Shown here piece after piece: positions 22,512 to 32,191 of a stretch of 64,000 nucleotides of DNA (position 1 is the first letter of the stretch; the number at the start of each line of letters is the position of its first letter). The notes beneath the pieces were generated by a model, which saw nothing but the letters and a program-made list of their open reading frames with translations, searched no databases and was not told where the DNA came from. The translations under genes and the position numbers were made by a program. Origin of the DNA: Acholoe squamosa (Eukaryota; Annelida; Polychaeta; Phyllodocida; Polynoidae); contig OX439050.1 in the NCBI GenBank assembly GCA_949317995.1, positions 2,108,001-2,172,000 on the forward strand. Direction: 5' to 3'.

Positions 22512-22524
22512 TTGCTTCACTTAC
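22512..22524. repeat. candidate target-site duplication of LINE B right copy (first copy)
   Basis: TTGCTTCACTTAC recurs exactly at 28422-28434, directly after the microsatellite tail of the right LINE B copy. If it is the true duplication, the element begins at 22525, about 147 bp upstream of where similarity to the left copy starts. Confidence 0.65.
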
Positions 22525-23256
22525 CCCTCCAAATGGGGCTTGGAGGGTCAACAAATTCCGCCCCGGCTTATGTACTGATCAGCCTGGTCCAAAGAGTACC
22601 AAAAGCAGGACAAACCTTCAACAGGACTAAGGAGGTCCATCTTATTCATTACTTTCCCCTCTCTGTTTTATGGATCATTAACATTTATCTTGTTTCCTTC
22701 TACATGAGAAAGACAACCCTTTCACCCCTTCTTACACATACCTTGTCATCAACCAAAAACCAAGAGTGATTCAACTCCACCGAAGGGAACCCGGACGGAC
22801 AAAAATAGGTTCCTGGCAAATTCCTACTTATGCCTTTGCTAGTAGCAACAAAACAAAGTGGGCAACCTGTTTGCCGTGGGTTGCGTCCTTGTAGGGTAGG
22901 ATAAAGAGATCCTGGAGGTTGAGGATGGAGACAACTGTCAGGGCCTAGAGCAAAAGTACAGCCTCCATGCTAACACACCTCTTCGGCTCACCTGTTCTAC
23001 CTGAGACAAGGGGTTGGACCTGACCCAGTTCAACCAATCGGCCCAAGTGGGTTAATCGCGGAGGGATTATATCCCACAAGAGTATATCATTCTCAATAAA
23101 CTAAGTCTGGTGCCCTGTCCTGCCCATGGCCCCGAAAGGCGTCATGTAGCAACTAGGTCTGCTAGGATTTCCGCGGGACTCAGTGGCATCCCCAAATTGG
23201 GGCTCCGTGAAGTTGGTGGGTGGACCGGAGAATGATGAAACCCTTTCTAATAAAAC

Positions 23257-24606
23257 ATGGATACAAACAAAAAAACCTACAAACAATTCCAGGGAGACCC
23301 TAAACAGGCCTCTTTCTTCCTCCTCTTCTCTGCGGGAGAGGAAAACATCAAGAGGGTAAACCCCTTCGTCCTCACCAAAACCATTGAGGGACAGATAGGC
23401 ACACCCAAAAAGGTGAAATGCCTCTACCAATCAGGCCAAGTCCTAATTGAGGTAGCAACCAAAACGCAAGTCCCGAACTTGCTGAAACTTACAAAGATTG
23501 ATGGCATGGAGGTGAAGGTTGAACCCCACCCCAGCCTTAACACTTCAAAGGGCGTTCTTTTTGACCGCCCAGGTATCCTAAGCGAGTGCTCAGAGCAAAC
23601 AGTCTTAGACGGGCTGAGGGACCAAGGCGTCGTGGCCATCAGACGCCTGTACTCTAAGCGACAACAGCGCCCACCAAACATTTATGTGTGCACCTTTGCC
23701 TCACCAGCGCGCCCTTCGTACATTTATGTAATGTACAACAGACTCTGGGTAGAAACCTTCTACCCAAACCCCTTGCGGTGCTTTAAGTGCCAAGCATTTG
23801 GACACCACAGCGACAGATGCCGGTCGAAAGCCAGATGCCTTAATTGTGCATCGCAGGACCATGAAAAAGATAGCTGCACATCTTCCCCTTTCTGTCCCAA
23901 TTGCAAAGGAGACCACGCAGCGAATTCCCCAGCTTGCCCTCAGTGGCTGCTGGAGAAAAAAGCCATCCGTCTAAAAGAGGATGAAGATATCCCCATGTGG
24001 GAGGCACGAAAACGGGTTACTCCCCAAAAGCCCCATCCCCAGCAACTAACTTTTGCAGCGGCAACAAAGACCACACAGTCGATCCTGGATGACCTAAAGG
24101 ACATCCCGGTCGCAACATTGAGGGAGTTAGTTAAAGCCCTTCTCCACTTTATTAAGGCAGCCAAACTCAAGGAACCAGAACAACAGAAGAAACAAAAAGA
24201 GGCGGCAGGTATACAGCCGGAAACCCCTGCTAAAACCCAAGAACCAACCAAAAAACCAAGCAGACACCACGAAGACAGCCAAGAGAAGACCCCACAGCTG
24301 GCAACCCCTAATGTGAGGGAACCGCCTGTGGCAAGCTCCTCTGACCAAACAGGGAAAACGTCACTACCTGGAGGTGCCCCCCTCCAGGAGGTGGTAACCC
24401 CTAAGCATTCTAATAAGCCAACGTGGGGTGGGGCTAGACTTTCTTTCACCGAGAAAAGCCCACCCACACCACCAGAAAATCAGCCAAGCACTAAGAAAAC
24501 CAAAAAGGATAAGAAAAACCAGAAACCTCAACTCAATACTGGGGCAAAAACTTCCCCATCTGGGCGAGTCACCAAAGGGGCAATGCGCCCGGTTAGCTAC
24601 CCCTAA
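23257..24606 (+). CDS. LINE B (right) ORF1: zinc-knuckle nucleic-acid-binding protein
   Basis: An intact 449-codon frame from ATG 23257 (MDTNKKTYKQFQGD). The N-terminal half resembles an RNA-recognition-type fold of LINE ORF1 proteins. The middle carries three knuckles (CFKCQAFGHHSDRC, CLNCASQDHEKDSC, CPNCKGDHAANSPAC). The tail is Lys/Pro/Thr-rich and low in complexity. It is expected to coat LINE RNA in the ribonucleoprotein particle. The stop is 21 bp before the endonuclease start. Confidence 0.93.
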   Translation: MDTNKKTYKQFQGDPKQASFFLLFSAGEENIKRVNPFVLTKTIEGQIGTPKKVKCLYQSGQVLIEVATKTQVPNLLKLTKIDGMEVKVEPHPSLNTSKGVLFDRPGILSECSEQTVLDGLRDQGVVAIRRLYSKRQQRPPNIYVCTFASPARPSYIYVMYNRLWVETFYPNPLRCFKCQAFGHHSDRCRSKARCLNCASQDHEKDSCTSSPFCPNCKGDHAANSPACPQWLLEKKAIRLKEDEDIPMWEARKRVTPQKPHPQQLTFAAATKTTQSILDDLKDIPVATLRELVKALLHFIKAAKLKEPEQQKKQKEAAGIQPETPAKTQEPTKKPSRHHEDSQEKTPQLATPNVREPPVASSSDQTGKTSLPGGAPLQEVVTPKHSNKPTWGGARLSFTEKSPPTPPENQPSTKKTKKDKKNQKPQLNTGAKTSPSGRVTKGAMRPVSYP

Positions 24607-24627
24607 AACACTAACTAATTATAAATT

Positions 24628-25341
24628 ATGGGTAAAAAACATAATAACACAATAGTTCAGTGGAACTGCAACAGTTTCCGTAACAAACCCCAAGAAGTGG
24701 CCCTACTATGTCAAACATACAACCCCATAGCCATTTGCTTACAAGAGACTAAAACTAAGGTTAAACTTAAAGGATACACAGTATACCAAAAAGAAGGAAC
24801 ACTAGACCAACAGGGCAGAAGCCTTGGGGGTGTGGCAATCCTAGTAAAAGGAACAGTTATACAGTCAGAGATTCCACTAAATACCCAACTGCAAGCAGTA
24901 GCATCCCAAATCACCTGTGAAAAATCTGTCACTATCTGTAATTTATATTGTCCACCATCACTGCCCTACCCAAGTCTACAGGACTTGACAAATCTAATTA
25001 AACAACTACCCAAACCCTTCTTCCTCCTTGGGGATTTTAATGCCCACAATACCATCTGGGGCAGCCCCAGAAATGACCAGGAAGGCATTCTCATTGAGGA
25101 TCTCATCAATGAACAAAACCTTTGCCTGCTGAACACTGGAAAACCAACCTATTACAGTGCAGCCTCTAAAACCTGGACACACATTGATATTACACTCTGC
25201 AGCCCATCCATATTCCTGGACTACTCCTGGGATGTTGCAGAAGACAGTCATGACAGTGATCATACCCCAATCCTCATAGAACACATCCATCAAGGTCCCA
25301 TGGACAAAATACCTAAATGGAAGTTGTATAAAGCAGACTAG
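24628..25341 (+). CDS. LINE B (right) ORF2 N-terminal part: AP-type endonuclease
   Basis: 237 codons, the same landmarks as the left copy (QWNCNSFRNK, LGDFNAHNTIWGS, SDHTPI). Ends at the TAG at 25339-25341, in frame with the RT below and located at a Trp codon position in family A. The active-site Asp/Asn/His residues appear intact. Confidence 0.92.
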   Translation: MGKKHNNTIVQWNCNSFRNKPQEVALLCQTYNPIAICLQETKTKVKLKGYTVYQKEGTLDQQGRSLGGVAILVKGTVIQSEIPLNTQLQAVASQITCEKSVTICNLYCPPSLPYPSLQDLTNLIKQLPKPFFLLGDFNAHNTIWGSPRNDQEGILIEDLINEQNLCLLNTGKPTYYSAASKTWTHIDITLCSPSIFLDYSWDVAEDSHDSDHTPILIEHIHQGPMDKIPKWKLYKAD

Positions 25342-25407
25342 GAGACATTCCAGGAACTCAGTAAAAAGGAACTCAATCTCGAAAAGCTACTACAAAAGGA
25401 AGACCCT

Positions 25408-28326
25408 ATGGCTACCTTTACAGCCACCCTCCAAACAATAGCAGAAAAGAGCATTCCAAAAACTTCCAACAAATCTAAAACCAAAGATAAACCCTGGTTT
25501 AATGATGAATGTCGAGAAGCCCACAAGATGCGACTAGAAGCTGAAAGGACTTACAAAAAGAACCTAATCATACCCAGTCTCATCGCCTGGAAAAGGGCTA
25601 AGGCACACGCCCGAAGAACCTTTCGCCAGGCCATGAAGGAAACCTGGATGGCCTATGTCTCCAAGGTTAACAGCAATACACCAATGTATAAGATCTGGAA
25701 GATGATCAGGAAGATGAAAGGCAAAGACACTACAACATATGTGCACCATTTGCAAATTGGTAGGAGAAAAATAACAGATACCAAAGAAATTGCTGATAGC
25801 ATCGGTTCAACACTGGCAGAAACATCTTCTCTAAATGGAGGCACACAGAGCTTCAATGCTCACCGGAGGAGGGCAGAAAGAACGCCCATTGACTTTGGCA
25901 ACAACAGAGATGAAGACTACAACCTAAAGTTCTCAATGGATGAGCTGAAGACAGCCCTGGGGAGCAGTAACAACAGTTGCCCAGGTCCAGACAACATCCC
26001 TTATGAGTTCCTACGACAGCTACCAGAACCCTCGAAACAGTGTTTGCTTGGTATCATGAATAACATTTGGGAAACAGGTACCTTTCCACCACACTGGCGA
26101 GAGGCCATAGTGCTTCCATTCCCAAAACCAAGCAAAGACTTGTCAAACCCAAAGAACTATAGACCCATAGCTCTAACGAGCTGCATCTGCAAAACCCTCG
26201 AAAGAATGGTAAACACCAGACTGGTCTGGTACCTAGAAAAGAAAAAGATCCTTAAGACAGAGCAATGTGGCTTCAGAAAGGGTCGCTCGACACAGGATGC
26301 CCTAACTACCCTCGAGACCTATGTACGAGATACCTTTATAAATAAGGAGCAAGTGGTAGCAGTCATCTTTGATCTGGAGAAGGCATATGATACCACCTGG
26401 CAATATGGTATCCTTAAGGACCTCAAAGATGCAGACCTGAAAGGTCGGCTCCCTGATTTCATCAACCAATACCTATCAAACCGTTGCTTCAGGATCAGAG
26501 TAAACAACATCCACTCTGATGTCTTCAATCAGGAGTCTGGAGTTCCACAGGGAGGCATTCTCTCAGTGACCCTATTTCTATTGAAGATCAACAACATCGT
26601 CTCTAAACTGGAACTGAAGCCAGAGATAGGCCGAACATTATATGTTGATGATTTCTTCATGTGTTTCCGTGGCAAGAGCCTGAGAACCATTGAACGACAC
26701 CTCCAACTTGCCATAGATGAAACAGTGAAGTGGGCAGACCAAAATGGCTTCCGATTTTCTCTAGACAAGACATCAGTTATGCACTTCCACTACCGCACTA
26801 CAACAGACAGACAACCAAATATTGAAATCAACAACAAACGTATTTCTGTAGTGGAAAATACCAAATTCCTTGGGCTAGTCATAGATCGCAAACTTATCTT
26901 TGATAAACATATTAAGTACCTCAAGGATAAATGTAACAAAGCTTTCAACCTACTGAAAGTAGTGGCACATCCATGCTGCGGTGGAGACCAGGACACACTC
27001 CTCAAACTATATAGAGCACTGGTCCAGTCTCAACTGGACTATGGTCTGTGTATTTATGGATCAACCTGGGCGACATACCTAGCAATGGCAGAGCGGATCC
27101 AGAGCCATGGACTACGCATTTGTTTGGGAGCATTCAGAACATCCAGAATTAAGAGTTTGCAAGTCGCTGCTAGAGAACTACCCTTAGCCCTTAGACGAGA
27201 GAAACTCTCCCTTGAATATGCTATCCGGATTGCCACAAATCCTAACAACCCAGCCGCAGCATTGTTGACAAACCCCAAGCACAAGGCAAAATATGAAGCA
27301 AAGAAGAACCAATACATTGCACCCCTTCGGGTGAGGGTATCCCACCTATTAGAAGAAGCGGGAATGTCTCTGGATAATGTACTTAATGTAGAGTACCCGG
27401 AAATGCCCCCATGGACATATCACAAACCAGAGGTCAGAATGGACCTTACCGCGCTTAAGAAAGGGGTAACATCTAGCACCACATATCAAGCAGCATTCAA
27501 TGAACTGCGTGATAGTTACAGAGATCACGTACCAATCTACACCGACGGATCACATATGGCAGACAAAACAGCATCTGCAGCCGTTCTAGGACCCCATGCC
27601 TTCAAAGAACGCCTGCCAGACGAAGCCTCCATCTACACAGCAGAGCTACATGCGTTATACCTAGCACAAGATCACATTGAGACATCAGAAGGCAACAACT
27701 ACCTGATTGTATCTGACTCCAAATCATCACTGTCAGCAATGCAGCATAGCAAGTGGACACACCCTCTCGTGAAAAGAGTGTTGGAACGACACAATAGTCT
27801 TGCTCTAGCTGGAAAGAAGATAGCGTATGCTTGGGTACCAGGCCATGAAGGAATCCATGGCAATGACCTAGCAGACGTTGCTGCCAAGGATGCAACAAAT
27901 CAAGTTCCAATAGATATGCCTCTACCATCAGAGGACCTCAAACGGAAAATCAGGAAATACATCCACCAAAAGTGGCAAGAGTCATGGGACGCTGAAAGAG
28001 ACAATAAACTCTACAAAATACAGCCCAAGATAGGCACAACCAAGAAAGCCAAATGCAAGAGCAGAAGAGAAGAAATTGTCATGAACAGACTAAGAATAGG
28101 CCACACCAGACTAACGCATTCACACCTGATGAAGAGAGAACCCAGACCGCTTTGCAACAGGTGTCAAAAACACCTGACGGTGGAACATTTCCTTGTGGAA
28201 TGTAGCCAGTGCCCCATCAGGGCACAATACCATCAATGTACAACACTGAAAGAGTTATTTGATACCTGCAGACCGGATACAATACTTGCATATGTCAAGA
28301 ACCTGGGATACTACAGTCAAATTTAA
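25408..28326 (+). CDS. LINE B (right) ORF2 C-terminal part: reverse transcriptase and RNase H
   Basis: A 972-codon frame with RT boxes NYRPIALTSCICKTLERMV, IFDLEKAYDTTW, SGVPQGGILS and LYVDDFFMCF, then RNase H (IYTDGSHMADK, ELHALYLAQ, VSDSKSSLSAM, HEGIHGNDLADV) and a terminal Cys/His motif. It is in the same frame as the endonuclease and separated from it by one TAG plus 66 bp to the first Met. All catalytic residues I can recognise are present. Confidence 0.93.
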   Translation: MATFTATLQTIAEKSIPKTSNKSKTKDKPWFNDECREAHKMRLEAERTYKKNLIIPSLIAWKRAKAHARRTFRQAMKETWMAYVSKVNSNTPMYKIWKMIRKMKGKDTTTYVHHLQIGRRKITDTKEIADSIGSTLAETSSLNGGTQSFNAHRRRAERTPIDFGNNRDEDYNLKFSMDELKTALGSSNNSCPGPDNIPYEFLRQLPEPSKQCLLGIMNNIWETGTFPPHWREAIVLPFPKPSKDLSNPKNYRPIALTSCICKTLERMVNTRLVWYLEKKKILKTEQCGFRKGRSTQDALTTLETYVRDTFINKEQVVAVIFDLEKAYDTTWQYGILKDLKDADLKGRLPDFINQYLSNRCFRIRVNNIHSDVFNQESGVPQGGILSVTLFLLKINNIVSKLELKPEIGRTLYVDDFFMCFRGKSLRTIERHLQLAIDETVKWADQNGFRFSLDKTSVMHFHYRTTTDRQPNIEINNKRISVVENTKFLGLVIDRKLIFDKHIKYLKDKCNKAFNLLKVVAHPCCGGDQDTLLKLYRALVQSQLDYGLCIYGSTWATYLAMAERIQSHGLRICLGAFRTSRIKSLQVAARELPLALRREKLSLEYAIRIATNPNNPAAALLTNPKHKAKYEAKKNQYIAPLRVRVSHLLEEAGMSLDNVLNVEYPEMPPWTYHKPEVRMDLTALKKGVTSSTTYQAAFNELRDSYRDHVPIYTDGSHMADKTASAAVLGPHAFKERLPDEASIYTAELHALYLAQDHIETSEGNNYLIVSDSKSSLSAMQHSKWTHPLVKRVLERHNSLALAGKKIAYAWVPGHEGIHGNDLADVAAKDATNQVPIDMPLPSEDLKRKIRKYIHQKWQESWDAERDNKLYKIQPKIGTTKKAKCKSRREEIVMNRLRIGHTRLTHSHLMKREPRPLCNRCQKHLTVEHFLVECSQCPIRAQYHQCTTLKELFDTCRPDTILAYVKNLGYYSQI

Positions 28327-28421
28327 ACAGTAGAAACTTTCTTCCATAAAACCTTTAGGCACAAATAGCCATCACCAGTAGCTGACGTGCCGTAAAACAC
28401 TAACTAACTAACTAACTAACT

Positions 28422-29800
28422 TTGCTTCACTTACGATGCGACGAGCCTGCGCCCGTTTGATTTTAGAATTTGCCAGGTTTTCAGCTGTAGGGTTGGAACT
28501 GAATTTGCGCAAAGCCTTTTTGCGTGCCTTGATGGTGTTCTTGCAGTTATTGTCAAACCAGGGGTTTCTTGGACGTTTTGGTGATGTTGATGTTTTTGGT
28601 ACAGTCTTTTCTGCTATAGAGTGTAGTGTGCTGGTGAAACTTTCCATTGTGACCTGGGTATTGAGTTTGTCCTGGCACAATGATTGGAATGTGTTCCAGT
28701 CAGCTTTGTTCAATTTCCAATTGGGTTCTCTTTTTCCAATATTGGGCTCTTGTAATTGTAAAAGGATGGGGAAGTGGTCACTTCCATGGAGGTCATCCAA
28801 GACTTTCCATGAGAAGTCTGGGAGGAGGGACGGATCAGCTATTGATAGGTCTATGGCGCTGTATGTACCATGTCCCGGATGAAGATAAGTATTTGAGCCA
28901 TCATTTAGAAGACCCAAAGAGTTTTGAGCTAGGTAATTCTCTATGGTGCGTCCTATAGCATCAGTTGAAGTTCCACCCCATATGGGGTTATGCCCATTCA
29001 CGTCCCCTAGGATCATAAATGGGGTTGGGAGTTGGTTCGTCAGTTGGACGAAATCTTGCAGAGTGACAGGTGATCTTGGTGGGATATAAAGGGAGACAAG
29101 AGTGATGGTTTTATCTAGAGTAATTGTAACGGCAGTTGCTTGGAGGTTTGTAGTGAGAGGTAGTGGGCTATGTAAGACATCATAACGGACCAAGATTGAG
29201 GTGCCACCAGTGGCTCTATCACCATCTGGCCCGAGCGTGTTATACGTTTTGAAGTTTTTAATTGATATAACATCTGTGTCCTTTAGATAGGTTTCTTGTA
29301 GGCAAAATGCTAGTGAGTTCAATTGTTGGCATAATATTTTGAGTTCATTGAAATTGGCTCGAAAGCCACGACAGTTCCACTGAATGATTCCTCCACTTAT
29401 CATACCGGGTGGTGGATAGGGGAGGGAGGTCTATTAGGACCTTTAGGCGATGAGGAGCAGCGGACTGGGCCACTCTCTTCCATATCTATTTCTAGTGAGT
29501 TGAATCTGTTCTGGGTAGGGCAGGTGCGATCACCCGGTAGGAGATGTTGTTCTCAGCTTTTTTTGTTTGAACTTCCTTTTCTTTTTTCCATACTGGGCAG
29601 GACTTTGATATGGCCAAATGGTCGCCCTGGCAATTGGAACATTTTGCCTGGTTTTGACAGGTAGTGTTGTCATGACCATTTTGGCCACATCGAAAGCAGA
29701 TGGGTTCCAGGCGACAAGAGTTCTTTCCATGTCCGAATTTCTGGCACTGGTAACAGCGCAGAGGATCCGGAATGTACAGGTTTACTTTCACGATCAGGTA
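28422..29800 (-). mobile_element. LINE family A, copy 2, part 1 (endonuclease to middle of ORF1)
   Basis: Nearly identical to family A copy 1. It includes the endonuclease frame (29403-28408, open to the LINE B junction) and, after the ORF1/ORF2 overlap, the zinc-knuckle part of ORF1. Against copy 1 about 330 bp of the ORF1 tail is deleted at about 29535, fusing the knuckle region to the last codons. RT and RNase H are absent: the sequence ends at the LINE B tail. At 29800 the frame is cut by the Polinton and resumes at 62322. Confidence 0.92.
29795..29800. repeat. 6-bp target-site duplication of the Polinton (left)
   Basis: CAGGTA here and at 62322-62327. The uninterrupted LINE A copy 1 has a single CAGGTA at this place in ORF1 (near 13083-13088), so the empty site is present in the same window and proves the duplication. 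Confidence 0.95.
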
Positions 29801-29902
29801 AGTAGTATCTAAGACGGTCTCCTATAAATCACACCTTTTGAATTGAAGATTTCAATTTAAAGTTTGATTTCAAAAGGTGTGATTTATAGGAGACCGCCTT
29901 AG
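29801..29902. repeat. left terminal inverted repeat, itself a hairpin
   Basis: An 8-bp outer tip (AGTAGTAT) is followed by a palindrome: arm 29809-29842 pairs with 29869-29902 with about one mismatch, around a 26-bp loop. The same structure is at 62220-62321. Confidence 0.93.
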
Positions 29903-31477
29903 AAATAGAACTTATACTAAGCTACTTTAGGTTTTAAATAAAAGAGGTCAAGTGGTACCCATGTCACGAGTCTTGTTCTTTTTCCGCTGAGCTTTTGGTG
30001 CAGAGGAATCAACTGATTAGTGAATGTGCTTTGGAGTGAGGAGGAGAGAGGATTATACTCGTCAGTAATGATCGACGGTTTTTAAGGTTTTTAGTTAGTC
30101 AGTAATGATCGACGTTTTATTAAGGTTTTAGTAATTCTTCCGGGTTAAGCCGGGCATCCGGGTTAAGCCGGGTATAGCAACATTCATTTTCAGCACAGAT
30201 CTGGAAGCACTCACTGGGGCTCGGCAATCTAGGTGGCGTTACCTGAGCACGAGGACCATTACGTATGGCTCAAGGGCCACCAGTGGAAGCAGAGGAGACA
30301 TTTTGACAGTCTCTGAAGGCTTCAGCTGGATAACCGCGGCATAGGCGGTATGGACATATCTCATGGTAGAGATTTTGTGCGCAGCGAAGCCAGACGCAGA
30401 CGCACCAGTGGCGTGAGCAGAAGTGAGGTGGCTCGTGACATGGGGGCCGGACCTCTCTATTTACTGTTTGACATCGGCTTTCTTATAAACCCCCTCACGT
30501 TGGTGAAACCACAGATGTGGTGTTTACTGTTAAAGCACACGAGCAAATACATTTTTAGTGATCAGGATATAGATTCTTTTAAATTCGGAATACTTCTCGT
30601 GTATAGCGCTCTTTCTCTTCTGTTTTTTGATATGTTTCATTCGTCTTAATGAAGAATATCTATTACGTTATTAAAGGAATTTACATTGGTAGCTTACAAT
30701 TGAGACGATAGATTTCGAATGCGTTCCGAACGCAGGACGCATTTTGTTGTCTCCCTCTTGCGATAAAAGCAAGAACTGTCAGGCGCATTTCGCCAATCTG
30801 CGTCGATCGCCAATTTCATCTTGCGCCAGGTACTAATAGTGTGAGATTTCAATAAAGTTAACCAAGATTTTCTTACAGCGCTAGCTTACAATTGAGATGA
30901 CAGATTTTCATTGCTTTCCTGAACGCAGGGCGCATTTTGTTGTCTCCCTCTAGTGGGAAGAACTAGCATTGATCTATATGTTGTATTTTTGGCAGACGCG
31001 CATGGTTTTTTAACTTTGAAAAATCACAGAGGTGTTTTACACCATGTTATGAAGTTAATATTTTAAGATAAACGAAGTTTTACTATTTTTTAAACGAATT
31101 TTGTAACATTGTAACATTGAGTAAGTATCTTTTGTTTTTTCGTTAGTTTTGTATAAGGAAAATTTGCTGGTATTTAAGGTGCTTTAGATCGAGGAGTTAC
31201 ACCCGCTGACTCTAGCACAGTGGTGGACGCTACCAATTTAGAGCTCCATTAAAGATAATTAAGCTGTCTTGTGAATTCTTTATTTTGTTATATGTAATAG
31301 GATCATTGGTAAATTAACATAGAATGTTTTGCTGTAATAAGATACGGCTATTTCTATGTGAATTCTTCACTGCCGCCGCGAGAAGGCTATCCTATAGAGC
31401 AGCATCTAAATTTTGATCTTAATGGTCTAAAATTTCCCTGTTTTAAAATGTAGTTTATGTATGGGAACTTAGATACT
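29903..31477. other. non-coding left arm of the element, with a direct repeat
   Basis: No gene supported. A 70-bp block starting AGCTTACAATTGAGA occurs at about 30691-30760 and 30883-30953 with substitutions. A short doublet (CAGTAATGATCGACG) occurs at about 30064 and 30101, and a CCGGGTTAAGCCGGG repeat at about 30138 and 30160. A 99-codon frame at 30350-30649 has no recognisable features. Confidence 0.6.
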
Positions 31478-32191
31478 TTATGATATAAACCCCTGATTTA
31501 TGTAGATTTTGTGTAATATATCATACACGTTGGGGTATTCAGTAGGAGCACATCCAGTGTGACATTTTTCTATTTTTTTTAAACACAATTTGAACAGATC
31601 GGAAGAATATACGAAACAACAGCCTTTGATAACATAAAGTTTTTTCTTGTTAAAAAATCTGCTATAATGCCAAAAGGTTCCTACCAGTGCTTCTTTTATG
31701 GAATTTTTGTTAAGTGATTCATTTTTTATCCAGCTTTGGATGATTGAACTTTTTACCCCATTGCGATGAGCACTGGTGTTAACCTTTAAGATATCTAATA
31801 TATCTTTAACTGAAATGCGATGACATAAGATGTGAACAAGCCAATAAACATGAGCATCGTCCATTATCCCATGGAACATGGTGGCTCTTATTAGCATTCT
31901 CAATGGTATACCATGGGCACAATCTGTGGCTGTATATGAGCTGTCTTTTTCTTCAATATTTTTTTGAAATTTTTCAACAAGAAATTTCAGATGGTTGTGA
32001 AAAGGACACAGGTTTTTTTTAGCTGGTTTCTGACATTCTGTTGCAGTACCATTAAGTGCTGAACACTTACCACGGTGTGTCACTGGATCTGCTCTCTTGT
32101 CTCTTAGCTCCCATAGGAATTTAGTATTGATGTTGTATTGAAAAACCTTCATAAAAGGTATAGTAGCCTCAAGTAAACCAAGGGATGCCAT
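31478..32191 (-). CDS. hypothetical 237-residue protein, possible death-fold-like segment
   Basis: A single open frame from a good initiation context (AAGATGG). The N-terminal 75 residues contain a Cys/His cluster (RGKCSALNGTATECQ, LCPFHNH) that could bind zinc. Around residues 120-170 the pattern ISVKDILDILKV then IIQSWIKNESLNKNSIKEAL looks like the last helices of a death-fold domain, but this is weak. The C-terminal part has more Cys residues. Its strand is opposite to the viral core and its A+T content is high. It may be single-exon element cargo or one exon of a spliced gene; no function is assigned. Confidence 0.55.
   Translation of the reverse strand: MASLGLLEATIPFMKVFQYNINTKFLWELRDKRADPVTHRGKCSALNGTATECQKPAKKNLCPFHNHLKFLVEKFQKNIEEKDSSYTATDCAHGIPLRMLIRATMFHGIMDDAHVYWLVHILCHRISVKDILDILKVNTSAHRNGVKSSIIQSWIKNESLNKNSIKEALVGTFWHYSRFFNKKKLYVIKGCCFVYSSDLFKLCLKKIEKCHTGCAPTEYPNVYDILHKIYINQGFIS

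Larger units (their letters stand above)
15512..28421. repeat. large inverted repeat: LINE B copies head to head
   Basis: The arms are 15512-21247 and 22672-28421, about 5.7 kb each, and differ only by scattered substitutions and single-base indels. The 1.4-kb centre holds the truncated third copy and the transposase DDE part. Each arm has its own flanking duplication, so two insertions explain it better than one inversion. Confidence 0.9.
22525..28421 (+). mobile_element. non-LTR retrotransposon family B, right copy
   Basis: A plus-strand LINE, nearly identical to the left copy from 22672 to the tail. It has a 5' UTR to 23256, ORF1, endonuclease, RT-RNase H and a 3' end with a (CTAA)n tail at 28400-28420. 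ORF1 is intact here. It lies head to head with the left copy. Its 3' flank is LINE family A sequence while its 5' flank is the 3' side of the transposase, so the insertion site was already a junction or was rearranged. Confidence 0.92.

Noticed and set aside
15512..28421. A single inversion-duplication event creating both LINE B copies
   Set aside because: The two copies have different flanking duplications and different 5' ends, so separate insertions fit better.
30350..30649. 99-codon frame in the left arm
   Set aside because: No domain, no good context and a composition like the surrounding non-coding DNA; the hydrophobic end is not convincing as a membrane protein.
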